Shown: positions 9,477-18,475, numbered from the stretch's first letter. The stretch: DNA of 64,000 nucleotides from Cupriavidus sp. BIS7 (GCF_000292345.1 NZ_ALOU01000048.1:1-64000), one strand, 5' to 3'. Numbers and translations: made by a program. The notes: generated by a model not told the origin, from the letters alone.

Positions 9477-10658
9477 CTACATGGTTTCGGCGAACAGTTC
9501 GCGGCCAATCAGCATGCGGCGGATTTCCGAAGTACCGGCGCCGATTTCATACAGCTTGGCATCGCGCCACAGGCGGCCTACCGGGTATTCGTTGATATAT
9601 CCGTTGCCGCCAAGGATCTGCACCGACTCGCCGGCCATCCAGGTTGCCTTTTCGGCCGTATAGAGGATGACGGCGGCACAGTCCTTGCGCACCTGACGCA
9701 CGTGGTCCGTGCCGAGCGAATCCAGGTTCTTGCCCACGGTGTACAGGTAGCTGCGCGCGGCCTGCAGCGTGGTGTACATGTCCGCCACCTTGCCCTGGAT
9801 AAGCTGGAATTCGCCAATGCTCTGGCCGAACTGCTTGCGATCGTGGATATACGGCGTCACCACGTCCATGCAGGCCTGCATGATGCCGACCGGGCCGCCA
9901 GACAGCACGGCGCGCTCGTAGTCCAGGCCGCTCATCAGCACCTTGGCGCCGCCGTTCTCCGCGCCGAGGATGTTCTCCACCGGCACTTCCACATCCTGGA
10001 ACACCAGTTCGCCGGTGTGCGATCCGCGCATGCCGAGCTTGTCCAGCTTCTGGGCCACAGAGAAGCCCTTCATGCCCTTCTCGACGATGAAGGCGGTCAT
10101 GCCGCGTGCGCCGAGGTCCGGCTCGGTCTTGGCGTAGACCACCAGCACGTCGCAGTCCGGGCCGTTGGTGATCCACATCTTGGTGCCGTTGAGCACGTAG
10201 CGGTCACCCTTGAAGTCCGCGCGCAGCTTCATGCTGACCACGTCGGAGCCGGCGTTCGGCTCGCTCATTGCCAGCGCGCCGATCCACTCGCCGGAAACCA
10301 GCTTCGGCAGGTACTTCGCCTTCTGTGCGGCGGTGCCGTTGCGGTGGATCTGGTTCACGCACAGGTTCGAATGAGCGCCGTACGACAGGCCAACCGATGC
10401 CGACGCGCGGCTGATTTCCTCCATCGCGATCATGTGGGCCAGGTAGCCCATGTTGGCGCCGCCGTATTCCTCTGCCACCGTGATACCGAGCACGCCGAGG
10501 TCGCCCATCTTCTTCCAGGCGTCCATCGGGAACTGGTCGGTCCGGTCGATCTCGCCCGCGCGCGGCGCGAGTTCGGCCTGCGCCCAGCTACGCACGGATT
10601 CGCGCAGCATCTCGATGTCTTCGCCAAGGTCGAATTTCAGGCCGGGGAGTTCGGTCAT
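9477..10658 (-). CDS. liuA: Isovaleryl-CoA dehydrogenase
   Basis: The 393-residue flavoenzyme oxidises isovaleryl-CoA to 3-methylcrotonyl-CoA. Two features separate it from other acyl-CoA dehydrogenases. Glu249 in [13 protein letters not shown] is the base position used by isovaleryl-CoA dehydrogenases, and the usual C-terminal Glu is replaced in [23 protein letters not shown] marks the flavin/substrate domain. The open frame extends to 10826, but the ATG at 10658 has AGGAGA upstream and lies just below a strong promoter. It is the first gene of the operon. Confidence 0.95.
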   Translation of the reverse strand: MTELPGLKFDLGEDIEMLRESVRSWAQAELAPRAGEIDRTDQFPMDAWKKMGDLGVLGITVAEEYGGANMGYLAHMIAMEEISRASASVGLSYGAHSNLCVNQIHRNGTAAQKAKYLPKLVSGEWIGALAMSEPNAGSDVVSMKLRADFKGDRYVLNGTKMWITNGPDCDVLVVYAKTEPDLGARGMTAFIVEKGMKGFSVAQKLDKLGMRGSHTGELVFQDVEVPVENILGAENGGAKVLMSGLDYERAVLSGGPVGIMQACMDVVTPYIHDRKQFGQSIGEFQLIQGKVADMYTTLQAARSYLYTVGKNLDSLGTDHVRQVRKDCAAVILYTAEKATWMAGESVQILGGNGYINEYPVGRLWRDAKLYEIGAGTSEIRRMLIGRELFAETM

Positions 10659-10707
10659 GGTGGTGTCTCCTGTTGTATCGCAATTGGGATTGGGATCGGT
10701 GTCAGGT

Positions 10708-10735
10708 ATTGTATTGACGTTTACGTAAACGTCAA
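10708..10735 (-). promoter_or_regulatory. liuA promoter overlapping a LiuR-type operator
   Basis: On the minus strand, TTGACG (10735-10730), a 16-bp spacer and TACAAT (10713-10708) form a near-consensus sigma-70 promoter. A perfect 22-bp palindrome with half-site TTGACGTTTAC occupies 10714-10735, so it covers the -35 box and the whole spacer. The sequence resembles described LiuR sites. A protein bound here would block or reshape the promoter. Confidence 0.82.
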
Positions 10736-10771
10736 TCAGAAGTCGTACGGTGTGCCGCCGGGACGGCAATA

Positions 10772-11197
10772 TCAGGCTGCAGGGGTCTTGTCGCCAACAT
10801 GATGGGCAGCCAGCAGCGCCTTGCACTGACGCTCGTGCTGGTCGATTTCGGCCAACTGGGCCTGCAGGTCTTCAAGCTGGCGCTCAAGCGTGGCGCGATG
10901 TCCGCCCAGCAAGTGCAGGAAGCGTTCAAGCTGTGGCGCGGTATCGCGCGGGGACTCATACAAATCCAGAATTTCGCGGATTTCGTTGAGAGTGAGCCCT
11001 AACCGCTTGCCTCGCAGCGTAAGCTTCAGGCGGGTGCGCTCGCGGCCGTTGTAGACGCGCTTGCGGCCACCCGGGCCTTCGCGGTCAGGCGCCAGCAGGC
11101 CCTGGTCCTCATAGAACCGGATCGCTCTCGGTGTAATGTCGAATTCGCGCGCGAGATCGGTAATCGTGTAGGTGGCGGAGGTTGGCAGTGCCGACAT
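10772..11197 (-). CDS. liuR: MerR-family regulator of leucine/branched-acyl degradation
   Basis: The 141-residue regulator has the N-terminal MerR winged helix ([20 protein letters not shown], residues 10-29). This is followed by [16 protein letters not shown] and a long coiled coil (about 80-128) for dimerisation. There are no clustered cysteines, so it is not a metal sensor. LiuR proteins respond to leucine-pathway intermediates. The gene lies between two copies of the same palindrome, one before liuA and one before the divergent hydrolase, so it probably controls both and itself. Confidence 0.88.
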   Translation of the reverse strand: MSALPTSATYTITDLAREFDITPRAIRFYEDQGLLAPDREGPGGRKRVYNGRERTRLKLTLRGKRLGLTLNEIREILDLYESPRDTAPQLERFLHLLGGHRATLERQLEDLQAQLAEIDQHERQCKALLAAHHVGDKTPAA

Positions 11198-11275
11198 GTT
11201 GGCGTCCGGTAAAAGTGAACGGTCGTTCGTTGCGCAATCAACTTTTCGTCTAAGATGACTAGCACGAAACGCGCA

Positions 11276-11304
11276 TTGACGTTAACGTTAGCGTCAAGTC
11301 TAGC
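11276..11304 (+). promoter_or_regulatory. Second LiuR-type operator with promoter for the metallo-beta-lactamase gene
   Basis: The 22-bp near-palindrome at 11276-11297 has left half TTGACGTTAAC and right half GTTAGCGTCAA, with one mismatched pair. The left end doubles as a -35 box (TTGACG, 11276-11281), and TCTAGC follows after 17 bp at 11299-11304 as a moderate -10. The arrangement copies that of the liuA promoter. Confidence 0.72.
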
Positions 11305-11330
11305 GCCTGACAACGACCAGAGACAGCCCC

Positions 11331-12410
11331 ATGAACGCACTCGAACACCAGCTCCAATACCCGTTTGGCGAAACCATGCCCGAACCGGGCGCCCGGCAGG
11401 AAGTGGCGCCCGGCGTGTACTGGCTGCGCATGCCGCTGCCGTTCGCGCTGGACCACATCAATCTCTGGCTGCTGCGTGACCGCATCGACGGGCGCGATGG
11501 CTGGACGATCGTCGATTGCGGCATTACCAACGACACCATCAAGGCCCACTGGGAAACCATCTTCGCCAATGAGCTTGAAGGCCTGCCCGTGCTGCGCGTG
11601 CTGGTCACGCACTGCCACCCGGACCACGTAGGCCTGGCGCACTGGCTTTGCAAGCATTGGGATGTGCGGCTCTGGATGAGCCTGGGCGACTACATGTCCG
11701 CACGCGTGATGGCTGGCGGCTCCGGCGTCGGGTCCAATGCGGGGGGCGACTTCGCGGCCAGCCACTTTGCGCGCCACGGCCTCACCGACCCCGACAACCT
11801 CGAGAAGCTGCGCGCCCGCAAGAGCTACTACCCGTCGCTGGTGCCGGACCTGCCCACGCAGTACCGCCGCCTGATGGACGGCGACACGGTGTCTATCGGC
11901 GCCGATCCGGCCACGGCGTCGTGGCGCGTGATCACCGGCTATGGCCACGCACCGGAACACGTGGCCCTGTACAACCCTGCCACCAATGCGCTGATTTCCG
12001 GCGACATGGTGCTGCCGCGCATTTCGACCAACGTCAGCGTGTTCGACATGGAGCCGGAAGCCAATCCGCTGCAACTCTACCTGGACTCGCTTGGCAAGTA
12101 CGAGGGCCTGCCCAAGGACGTGCTGATCCTGCCGTCGCACGGCCGCCCGTTCCGCAACCTTCATACGCGCATTCAGCAACTGCGCGAGCATCACGTCGAT
12201 CGCCTGGCCGAAACGCTGGCCGCCTGCGCGGAACAGCCATGCAACGCGCACGACATCGTCGGCGTGATCTTCCGCCGTCAGTTCGATATCCACCAGCTCA
12301 CGTTCGCAATGGGCGAAGCGCTGGCCCACCTGCATCTGCTCTGGCATCGTGGCGAACTAGTACGCGAGTGCGGTGACGACGGGGTGATCCGGTTTAGCAA
12401 GGCGGGCTAA
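11331..12410 (+). CDS. Metallo-beta-lactamase-fold hydrolase
   Basis: The 359-residue enzyme carries the metal-binding motif HCHPDH (94-99), further ligands near GYGHAPEH and a late SHGRP, as in glyoxalase II-type hydrolases. A C-terminal extension of about 100 residues is helical and of unknown role. It is transcribed away from liuR with its own LiuR-type operator, so it belongs to the regulon. A thioesterase acting on CoA or glutathione thioesters, for example clearing a stalled acyl-CoA, is a reasonable guess but is not shown by the sequence. Confidence 0.85.
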   Translation: MNALEHQLQYPFGETMPEPGARQEVAPGVYWLRMPLPFALDHINLWLLRDRIDGRDGWTIVDCGITNDTIKAHWETIFANELEGLPVLRVLVTHCHPDHVGLAHWLCKHWDVRLWMSLGDYMSARVMAGGSGVGSNAGGDFAASHFARHGLTDPDNLEKLRARKSYYPSLVPDLPTQYRRLMDGDTVSIGADPATASWRVITGYGHAPEHVALYNPATNALISGDMVLPRISTNVSVFDMEPEANPLQLYLDSLGKYEGLPKDVLILPSHGRPFRNLHTRIQQLREHHVDRLAETLAACAEQPCNAHDIVGVIFRRQFDIHQLTFAMGEALAHLHLLWHRGELVRECGDDGVIRFSKAG

Positions 12411-12440
12411 TGATCTGGCGTTGTTGATTCTGACGCGCCG

Positions 12441-12493
12441 GCCCTCTCCCCCGCCCCTCTCCCGCATGCGGGAGAGGGGTCGGGGGAGAGGGC
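12441..12493. repeat. REP-like long palindrome between convergent genes
   Basis: A perfect 26-bp palindrome (12454-12479, half CCCCTCTCCCGCA) is nested in a 13-bp outer repeat (12441-12453 and 12481-12493). A single bulged T at 12480 is the only irregularity. It lies between the ends of two convergent genes, so its RNA hairpin would form in either transcript and could serve as a bidirectional terminator or 3' stabiliser. No T-tract follows on either side. Confidence 0.85.
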
Positions 12494-12501
12494 GCGGTAT
12501 A

Positions 12502-13341
12502 TCAAATCCCCGCCGCCGCCAATCCATTCAGATACCGAACTCCAGCCACGGCGCGGCTGCCATACCACGACAGCATTTCCCCATCGACCAGCAGCACCGG
12601 CTTGCCGATCTGCCGCTCCAGCGCGTCGGCGTGGTCCTCGGTGAAGCGATACGGTTCGGTCGACAGCAGCACGGCGTCCAGATCACGGACCAGCCCGTCG
12701 CTCCAGCGGAAGGTTGGATAGCGCTCGCCCGGCGCGTTCGGGCGGCTGCAGTCGCCATTGACGCAGGCCGCCGGTGCATCGCCTTCATCGGGCCAGGTCG
12801 CCCAGTTCACCAGCGCCAGCATGCGGCTGATATAGGTCGCACGCGACACCGTCATCCATGGGTCCTGCCAGATTGCGTAGAGCACCCGCCGCGCGGGCCA
12901 GGCCCTGTCCTTGATGTCGTCCAGCGCGATGCGCAACTGACCGGCCAGCGCTTCCGCCTGCGCCTGCCTGTCGAAGATGCCACCGAGCAGGCGATAAAGC
13001 GCGAAGTTGTCCTCCGGCGCGCACGGATGAGTCACGATGACATGCGGCACGAACCCCCGGATCTCGTCGACAGTCTCGCGGCGGTTCTCGTCGACGTTGA
13101 CCACCACATGCGTCGGCGCCAGCGCGCGCAGGCGGTCGAGCTTCACGTCCTTGGTGCCGCCCACCTTCGCCACCGCGCGCACCTCGGGCTCGGGGTGGAT
13201 GCAGAAGCCGGTGCGCGCCACAAGGCGATCGGCAAGCCCGAGATCGAACAGTAGTTCGGTGATCGACGGCACGAGCGACGCGATGCGTACGTCGCCGCTC
13301 GCCGTCTCGTGTACCTGGCCGATCGCATCGGTCCACATCAC
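12502..13341 (-). CDS. Cobalamin-binding protein, BtuF-like, without signal peptide
   Basis: The 279-residue protein has the type III helical-backbone metal receptor fold: RIASLVPSITELLFDLG near residue 20 and VVVNVDENRR further on. That is as in BtuF/FepB-type substrate-binding proteins. The N-terminus (MMWTDAIGQVHETASGD) is not a signal sequence, and no permease or ATPase gene is adjacent, so it is unlikely to be a classical periplasmic transporter subunit. A Cys-containing insert (PAACVNGDCSRP) is unusual. It overlaps the upstream SDR gene by ATGA. Confidence 0.72.
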   Translation of the reverse strand: MMWTDAIGQVHETASGDVRIASLVPSITELLFDLGLADRLVARTGFCIHPEPEVRAVAKVGGTKDVKLDRLRALAPTHVVVNVDENRRETVDEIRGFVPHVIVTHPCAPEDNFALYRLLGGIFDRQAQAEALAGQLRIALDDIKDRAWPARRVLYAIWQDPWMTVSRATYISRMLALVNWATWPDEGDAPAACVNGDCSRPNAPGERYPTFRWSDGLVRDLDAVLLSTEPYRFTEDHADALERQIGKPVLLVDGEMLSWYGSRAVAGVRYLNGLAAAGI

Positions 13342-14135
13342 GCGCTCCGGGGCCGGCGCGGCTTGCGCGGCGCGCGTGCGAACAGCGCATCGTAGAGCCA
13401 GCGCGGCATCAGGTGCAGCATCGAAGCCACCACGCCCATCTGCCAGGGAATCACAACAAAGCGCGTGCCTGCGGCAATTCGCCGCAGGGCCTTTTGCGCG
13501 AATACGTCGGCATCCATCAGGAATGGCATGCGGTACGGATTGTGCTCGGTCATCGGCGTGCGGATATATCCCGGCGCGATCGTCACCACGCGAATCCGCT
13601 CGCGCGCCAGTTCAAGCCGCAGGCTTTCCAGCAGCTTGATCACGGCCGACTTCGACGAACTGTAGGCCCCGCCGCCGGGCAGCCCCCGCACACCTGCCAC
13701 GCTGGCAATGCCGACCAGCGTGCCACGCCACCCGCTCACGCCGAGCGCCTGCTGGCCCATCGGCGCGAGAAACGGCTGGAACGTCGTCAGCGTGCCGAAC
13801 CAGTTGGTATCCATGACCGTGCGGAAGGCCTCCAGGTCCTCGCGTTCGCTGGCCACGGTGCCCACCGAGACGCCTGCGTTGGCGATCACGACATCAGGAC
13901 AACCGAAGTGCGTAAGAAAGTCCTCGGCGGCTGCACGCATCGCATCGGCATCGCGCACGTCAACGGCGTAGACGCGCACGGCGTCGGGATTGGGCAGGGT
14001 ATTCGCGAAGGTGCGCAGCGCGTCCTCGCGCCGGCCAACGAGCCCGAGCAAGGCGCCCTGCTGCGCGTACGCGCGTGCCAGCGCCTGGCCTATGCCGCTA
14101 GAGGCCCCGGTCAGGAAGATTTTCTGTGGTTGCAT
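13338..14135 (-). CDS. SDR-family oxidoreductase
   Basis: The 265-residue product has TGASSGIGQAL (9-19) for NAD(P) binding, IANAGVSVG and the catalytic GGAYSSSKSAVIK. The C-terminus is basic (RAPRKPRRPRSA) with a preceding hydrophobic stretch, as in SDRs that attach peripherally to membranes. A frame extension to 14231 would run into the dsbA terminator, so the ATG at 14135 is preferred. Its stop overlaps the start of the BtuF-like gene. Substrate unknown. Confidence 0.82.
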   Translation of the reverse strand: MQPQKIFLTGASSGIGQALARAYAQQGALLGLVGRREDALRTFANTLPNPDAVRVYAVDVRDADAMRAAAEDFLTHFGCPDVVIANAGVSVGTVASEREDLEAFRTVMDTNWFGTLTTFQPFLAPMGQQALGVSGWRGTLVGIASVAGVRGLPGGGAYSSSKSAVIKLLESLRLELARERIRVVTIAPGYIRTPMTEHNPYRMPFLMDADVFAQKALRRIAAGTRFVVIPWQMGVVASMLHLMPRWLYDALFARAPRKPRRPRSA

Positions 14136-14200
14136 CGCGCCAATATAGCGAAGTCGGAGGCCCAAGACACCAAACTGCGGCACAAATCCGCGGCGCAAAA

Positions 14201-14239
14201 CAAAAACGGCCCGGTGCACCGCCAAGTGCACCGGGCCGT
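14201..14239 (-). terminator. Rho-independent terminator of dsbA
   Basis: A perfect 14-bp stem (14206-14219 with 14226-14239, arm ACGGCCCGGTGCAC) and a 6-base loop are followed on the minus strand by TTTTTGTTTTG. It lies 30 bases past the dsbA stop. Confidence 0.93.
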
Positions 14240-14269
14240 CGGCAGTCCGCGGACCGCGATCAGAAGCGA

Positions 14270-14908
14270 TCAGAGCTTCTTGTCGCGCACGCCCGTGACC
14301 AGGAAGTCCATCGCCTGGACGGCGCCCGGAATGGTCCCGGCGATAGAAGGCGAGGTTTCATACTTGCCCTGCACCACCACGGTCGGCACGCCATCGATCT
14401 TGTAGGCGTCGGCGATCTTGTTGGCGCGCTGGGCGTTCGTGGTCACCGAGAACGAGTTGTAGGTATCCAGCCACTGCTTCTTGTCGATGCCGTTCTGCGC
14501 CATGAAATCGGCAATCTCGTCGGTGCTCAGCATGCGCTTGCGTTGCTTGTGGATGGCGTCGAACACCTTGCCATGCATGGCATCGAGCTTGCCCAGCGCT
14601 TCCAGCGTGTAGAAGATCTTCGTGTGCGGCAGCAGGTCGTCGCGGAACGCCACCGGCACGCGCTTGAACACCACATCCTTGCCCTGCTTCTTGACCCACG
14701 CCTCCAGCTCCGGTTCGAAGTCATAGCAGTGCGGGCAGCCGTACCAGAAGAACTCGGTGACTTCGATCTTGCCTGCCGGCACGGGCTGCGGCGCTTTCAG
14801 AACCGTGTATTCCTTGCCCTCCGTCGGTGCGGCGGTGGCGGCGGGCGCGGTCATCAGCAGGCCGCTCACGGCGGCTACAGTGGCAAACAGTGCGGCGATT
14901 TTCTTCAT
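14270..14908 (-). CDS. dsbA: Thiol:disulfide interchange protein DsbA
   Basis: The 212-residue periplasmic oxidase has a typical signal peptide (residues 1-26, MKKIAALFAT... ending TAA) and the redox motif CPHC (Cys58, Cys61) within FFWYGCPHCYDFEP. The cis-Pro loop is seen in DGVPTVVVQGKY. It forms disulfides in exported proteins and is reoxidised by DsbB. It is followed by a strong terminator. The neighbouring SPOR-domain gene and argS upstream are the usual partners in Burkholderiales. Confidence 0.95.
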   Translation of the reverse strand: MKKIAALFATVAAVSGLLMTAPAATAAPTEGKEYTVLKAPQPVPAGKIEVTEFFWYGCPHCYDFEPELEAWVKKQGKDVVFKRVPVAFRDDLLPHTKIFYTLEALGKLDAMHGKVFDAIHKQRKRMLSTDEIADFMAQNGIDKKQWLDTYNSFSVTTNAQRANKIADAYKIDGVPTVVVQGKYETSPSIAGTIPGAVQAMDFLVTGVRDKKL

Positions 14909-15098
14909 GTTCGAAGGGCCTTCCGGTTAAACGAGGATGTGCAAGGGTATAGCAAGGCAGTAGAAAAACGACGGTCGGCGTGTTGCCCGACCATCGGCTT
15001 CAGGCTATGACCGCGGCGGCGGCGTGCGGTTCACCGCCTGCCGCCACCAGAAGCCGCCATCAGCCATCAAGACGAGACGATTGGCGGCCCTGGCCTTG

Positions 15099-15854
15099 TT
15101 ACTGCTTGGAAAAGCGGATCACCGAGGCGTCAAAACCGGCCGATTGCAGGCGGTCTCGCGCCCGGTTCATGTCGTCGATGCGAGCGAACGGCCCCAGACG
15201 AACGCGGTACATCTTCACGCCGTTGACATCGCGGTCGGTCACCTTGGCCTCGAAACCCTGCATGGCCAGGTTCGCCTTCTGCCGATCGGCATCATCCTGC
15301 GACCGGAACGCCCCCACCTGCAACAGGTATCCGACCTTGTTGGCATCGGCCTGGGCAATTTCTGCGATCGGGTCGGCCACGGGCTTTTCGGCCGGACGGG
15401 CGGCAGGCTTCTCGGGCGGCTTGTTGGCGATGGTGGTACTGCCGGCGCTTGCGCCTGTGCCAATGTCGGCCGGGCGGCTGGTCGCCACCGGGGGTTGCTG
15501 CGGCGCGGCAGCCTGCTGGCCGGGCTGGGCCTGCTCGGGCTGGCCCACCGGCTTGGCCGGCGTCTTGCTCCACAGCGGCTTGTTCGGATCCGACGGCGGC
15601 TCCGCCTCCTGCGCCTGTTGCGCCGGGTTCGGCAGGGTGCTGACCACGTTGCCGGGCTCGCTTGGGCGCGGGGCCGGAGCGCCGTTGCCGCTCTTCTGCT
15701 GGAACGGCGCTGGCGACTTGGTGATGTAAAGGGCAACGACCACGGCGATGGCCAGGCCGACAATCAACCCGAGCACGAGGCCCAGGAACGTGCCGCCACG
15801 CTGCTTCCTGGTGTGGCGGACGGTGCGCGGGGCGCGCTTGTCAATCTGTTGCAT
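15099..15854 (-). CDS. SPOR-domain membrane protein (FtsN-like)
   Basis: The 251-residue bitopic protein has a basic cytoplasmic start, one transmembrane helix (about 22-45, GTFLGLVLGLIVGLAIAVVV), a long Pro/Ala/Gln linker and a C-terminal SPOR domain (GYLLQVGAFRSQDDADRQK onward). SPOR domains bind denuded septal peptidoglycan, so a role in division like FtsN is likely. The start at 15854 has GAGGA upstream; an earlier open stretch to 15986 lacks protein-like composition. The gene follows argS on the same strand. Confidence 0.85.
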   Translation of the reverse strand: MQQIDKRAPRTVRHTRKQRGGTFLGLVLGLIVGLAIAVVVALYITKSPAPFQQKSGNGAPAPRPSEPGNVVSTLPNPAQQAQEAEPPSDPNKPLWSKTPAKPVGQPEQAQPGQQAAAPQQPPVATSRPADIGTGASAGSTTIANKPPEKPAARPAEKPVADPIAEIAQADANKVGYLLQVGAFRSQDDADRQKANLAMQGFEAKVTDRDVNGVKMYRVRLGPFARIDDMNRARDRLQSAGFDASVIRFSKQ

Positions 15855-15998
15855 GAAGTCCTCATCAGTGATGCCGGGGATTATAGAGCCAGTCCCGTGA
15901 CGCACAGCTTCAGATTCGTCGCATATTGATGCATGCAGAACGTCGATGCTGCGCCGAAGGCGGGGTGGCGCGCCCTGGCACGCCACCGGGACGGCCGG

Positions 15999-17807
15999 TC
16001 AGGCCGCGGGCGCTTCGCGGTCCATGCGCTGGGGAGCCGACACGCCAATCACGGCCAGGCCGTTCTTGAGCACCTGGCGCGTGGCGGCCAGCAGCGCAAG
16101 GCGGGCGCGCTTGATCGTCTCGTCGTCCACCAGGACGCGGTCGGCGTTGTAGAACGCGTGGAAGTCGCCGGCCAGGTCGCGCAGGTAGAACGCCACCGCG
16201 TGCGGGGCCAGTTCACCGGCCGCAGCGGCCAGCATGTCGGGGAACTCGGCTAGGCGGCGGCCCAGCGCGATCGCCTGCGGGCTCACGTCGGCCGCGGTCA
16301 CCGCGGCAAGGTCGGCGCCAGCCAGATCGCCCAGGCGAGCTTCCCATCCGGCGCCGCCCCATGCCTCGAAGATCGAGCAAATGCGCGCGTGGGCGTACTG
16401 CACGTAGTACACCGGGTTCTCGTCGTTCTGCTTCAGCGCCAGGTCCACGTCGAACACGAATTCCGTGTCGGCCTTGCGCGACAGCAGGAAGAAGCGCACC
16501 GCGTCGCGGCCGCGCGTGAAGTGCGCGGGCCAGTCGGCGACTCCGGTGTCCAGGCAGCTGCGGATCGTTTCGTCGCCGCCGTTGCTCCATTCGATCAGGT
16601 CGCGCACGGTCACGTACGAACCGGCGCGCTTGGAGATCTTCACCTCCTCGCCGTTTTTCATCACGGTGACCATCTTGTGCAGCACGTAGTCGGGATAGCC
16701 CTGCGGAATGCCGATGTCCAGGCCCTGCAGGCCAGCGCGCACGCGTGCAATGGTGCCGTGGTGATCGCTGCCCTGGACGTTGATGACCTTGGCGAAGCCG
16801 CGCTCCCACTTGGTGGTGTGGTAGGCCACGTCCGGCACGAAGTACGTGTACGTGCCGTCGCTCTTCTTCATGACGCGGTCCTTGTCATCGCCGTCGTCAG
16901 TGGTGCGCAGCCACAGCGCGCCCTCGTTCTCGTACGTCTTGCCCTTGGCAATCAGCGACTGCACGGCCGATTCCACGCGGCCGTCGCTGTACAGCGACGA
17001 CTCCAGGTAGTAGCGGTCGAACTTGACGCCAAACGCCTGCAGGTCGATGTCCTGCTCGTTGCGCAGATAGGTGACGGCGAACTTGCGGATCGACTCCAGG
17101 TCCTCGATGTTGCCCGAGGCGGTCACCGGCTCGCCGTCCGAGGCGGAAACGGTCTTGCCAGCCAGGAAGTCGGCGGCGATGTCGGCGATGTAGTCACCGT
17201 TGTAGGCGGACTCCGGCCAGCCGGCGTCGCCCGGCTTCAGGCCGCGAGCACGCGCTTGCACGGAGATCGCCAGCGTGTGGATCTGCACGCCGGCGTCGTT
17301 GTAGTAGAACTCGCGGTGAACCGCCCAGCCCTGCCAGGCCAGGAGGTTAGCCAGCGCGTCCCCCAGGGCAGCCTGGCGGCCATGGCCCACGTGCAGCGGC
17401 CCGGTCGGGTTGGCGGAAACGAATTCCACCAGCACCTGGCCGTGTTCGCCGGCCGGGCGCGCGCCGAAGCGGTCGCCATCGGCCAGCACGGCGCGCAGGA
17501 CTTCCGCACGCGCTTCGGGGGAGAGGCGCAGGTTGATGAAGCCGGGACCGGCGATCTCCAGCGCGGCCACGAGCGCCGAGGCACGCGGATCGGCCTTGAC
17601 CGCGTCGACGACCTTCTGCGCCAGTTCGCGCGGGTTGGTCTTGAGAGCCTTGGCCACCTGCATGGCGATGTTGCAGGCCAGGTCGCCGTGGGCGGCCGCC
17701 TTGGGGCGCTCGAACGTTACCGCGGGCAGGTTGGCATCAGCGGGAGCGATCGCGCGCACGGCATCAGTGAACGCGGCGGCAAGTTGGGAGGTCTGAACAG
17801 GCAGCAT
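15999..17807 (-). CDS. argS: Arginyl-tRNA synthetase
   Basis: The 602-residue class I synthetase charges tRNA-Arg. The HIGH motif is present as HVGHG in [18 protein letters not shown] and the KMSKS-like motif as VKISKRAG. An N-terminal Arg-tRNA-synthetase add-on domain and the C-terminal DALR anticodon-binding domain ([13 protein letters not shown] onward) complete the usual layout and length. Upstream on the minus strand a CTGATAAAATTCCGCG stretch around 17900-17911 looks like its -10 region. Confidence 0.97.
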   Translation of the reverse strand: MLPVQTSQLAAAFTDAVRAIAPADANLPAVTFERPKAAAHGDLACNIAMQVAKALKTNPRELAQKVVDAVKADPRASALVAALEIAGPGFINLRLSPEARAEVLRAVLADGDRFGARPAGEHGQVLVEFVSANPTGPLHVGHGRQAALGDALANLLAWQGWAVHREFYYNDAGVQIHTLAISVQARARGLKPGDAGWPESAYNGDYIADIAADFLAGKTVSASDGEPVTASGNIEDLESIRKFAVTYLRNEQDIDLQAFGVKFDRYYLESSLYSDGRVESAVQSLIAKGKTYENEGALWLRTTDDGDDKDRVMKKSDGTYTYFVPDVAYHTTKWERGFAKVINVQGSDHHGTIARVRAGLQGLDIGIPQGYPDYVLHKMVTVMKNGEEVKISKRAGSYVTVRDLIEWSNGGDETIRSCLDTGVADWPAHFTRGRDAVRFFLLSRKADTEFVFDVDLALKQNDENPVYYVQYAHARICSIFEAWGGAGWEARLGDLAGADLAAVTAADVSPQAIALGRRLAEFPDMLAAAAGELAPHAVAFYLRDLAGDFHAFYNADRVLVDDETIKRARLALLAATRQVLKNGLAVIGVSAPQRMDREAPAA

Positions 17808-17902
17808 GGATATCTGGGCCCTGGGGCAGGAATGCTTCGGCCGTGCGGTGGCGATGTGAACGCCGCGCCGCGTGACCGGCTATGGAAATCGGGAAACGCG
17901 GA

Positions 17903-17908
17903 ATTTTA
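17903..17908 (-). promoter_or_regulatory. Putative -10 element of argS
   Basis: The minus strand reads CTGATAAAATTCCGCG here, about 95 bases upstream of argS. The TAAAAT hexamer followed by a GC-rich discriminator recurs before metH1 and, with variants, before several other genes. No convincing -35 box was found. Confidence 0.45.
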
Positions 17909-17984
17909 TCAGGTGCTATGCTGACATCATGCGCTCCGCCTGTGCGCCCGACGCCAGGCGCCGCAACTCGTGAAAGGAACCATC

Positions 17985-18305
17985 ATGCTGATCACCTTCA
18001 AATCCCACGCCTCGCAAGACCTGATCATGATGAAGGATCTTGCCATCACGCTGCTAGGCATCATCGGCAAGCACATGGGCGAACGCGGGGTGATCAAGGC
18101 CGAGGAAATGCCCGCGGCAATCCGCAAGCTCGAGGCTGCCGTGCAGGATGCCAAGAAGGTGCACCCGGCCGAAACCACCGTGCACCCTGGCAAGGACGAC
18201 GAACGCGAAGAGGAACCCCTGCATCTGGGCCAGCGCGCCTATCCGTTCCTCGACATGCTGCGCGCCTCTGTCAAGGAAGGCTCTGATGTGATGTGGGGCG
18301 TCTGA
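17985..18305 (+). CDS. DUF1840 family protein
   Basis: The 106-residue cytosolic protein begins MLITFKSHASQDLIMM and has a Glu/Lys-rich middle and a conserved end (PFLDMLRASVKEG). It matches the small DUF1840 family found in beta-proteobacteria, whose function is unknown. A GTG 15 bases earlier is in frame, but AAGGA sits at the right distance for the ATG at 17985. It is divergent from argS and stands alone. Confidence 0.82.
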   Translation: MLITFKSHASQDLIMMKDLAITLLGIIGKHMGERGVIKAEEMPAAIRKLEAAVQDAKKVHPAETTVHPGKDDEREEEPLHLGQRAYPFLDMLRASVKEGSDVMWGV

Positions 18306-18430
18306 CGCGCTGACCTAGCCGTCGGGTGCCACTTGCTTCGGCGCCCTGCTTCACTCTCGCCTTTGGTGGCGACGGGCCACAGGCGTCGGTGTGCGCTCCC
18401 GCAGAAAGGCTTTTGAAAGGTTTGCCCCAT

Positions 18431-18466
18431 CCACCATCGATCCCACCATCGATCCCACCATCGATC
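18431..18466. repeat. Tandem repeat, 3 x 12 bp
   Basis: Three perfect head-to-tail copies of CCACCATCGATC, non-coding. Such short tandem arrays vary in copy number between strains by replication slippage. Confidence 0.9.
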
Positions 18467-18475
18467 GCGGCGCGC

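Noticed and set aside
7681..9663. Long open frame of 660 codons antisense to aceK
   Set aside because: It is a shadow of the codon bias of aceK in a GC-rich genome. The product is His/Arg/Val-rich without domains, and aceK on the other strand is certain.
18431..18466. CRISPR array
   Set aside because: Repeats are 12 bp, directly adjacent and without spacers.
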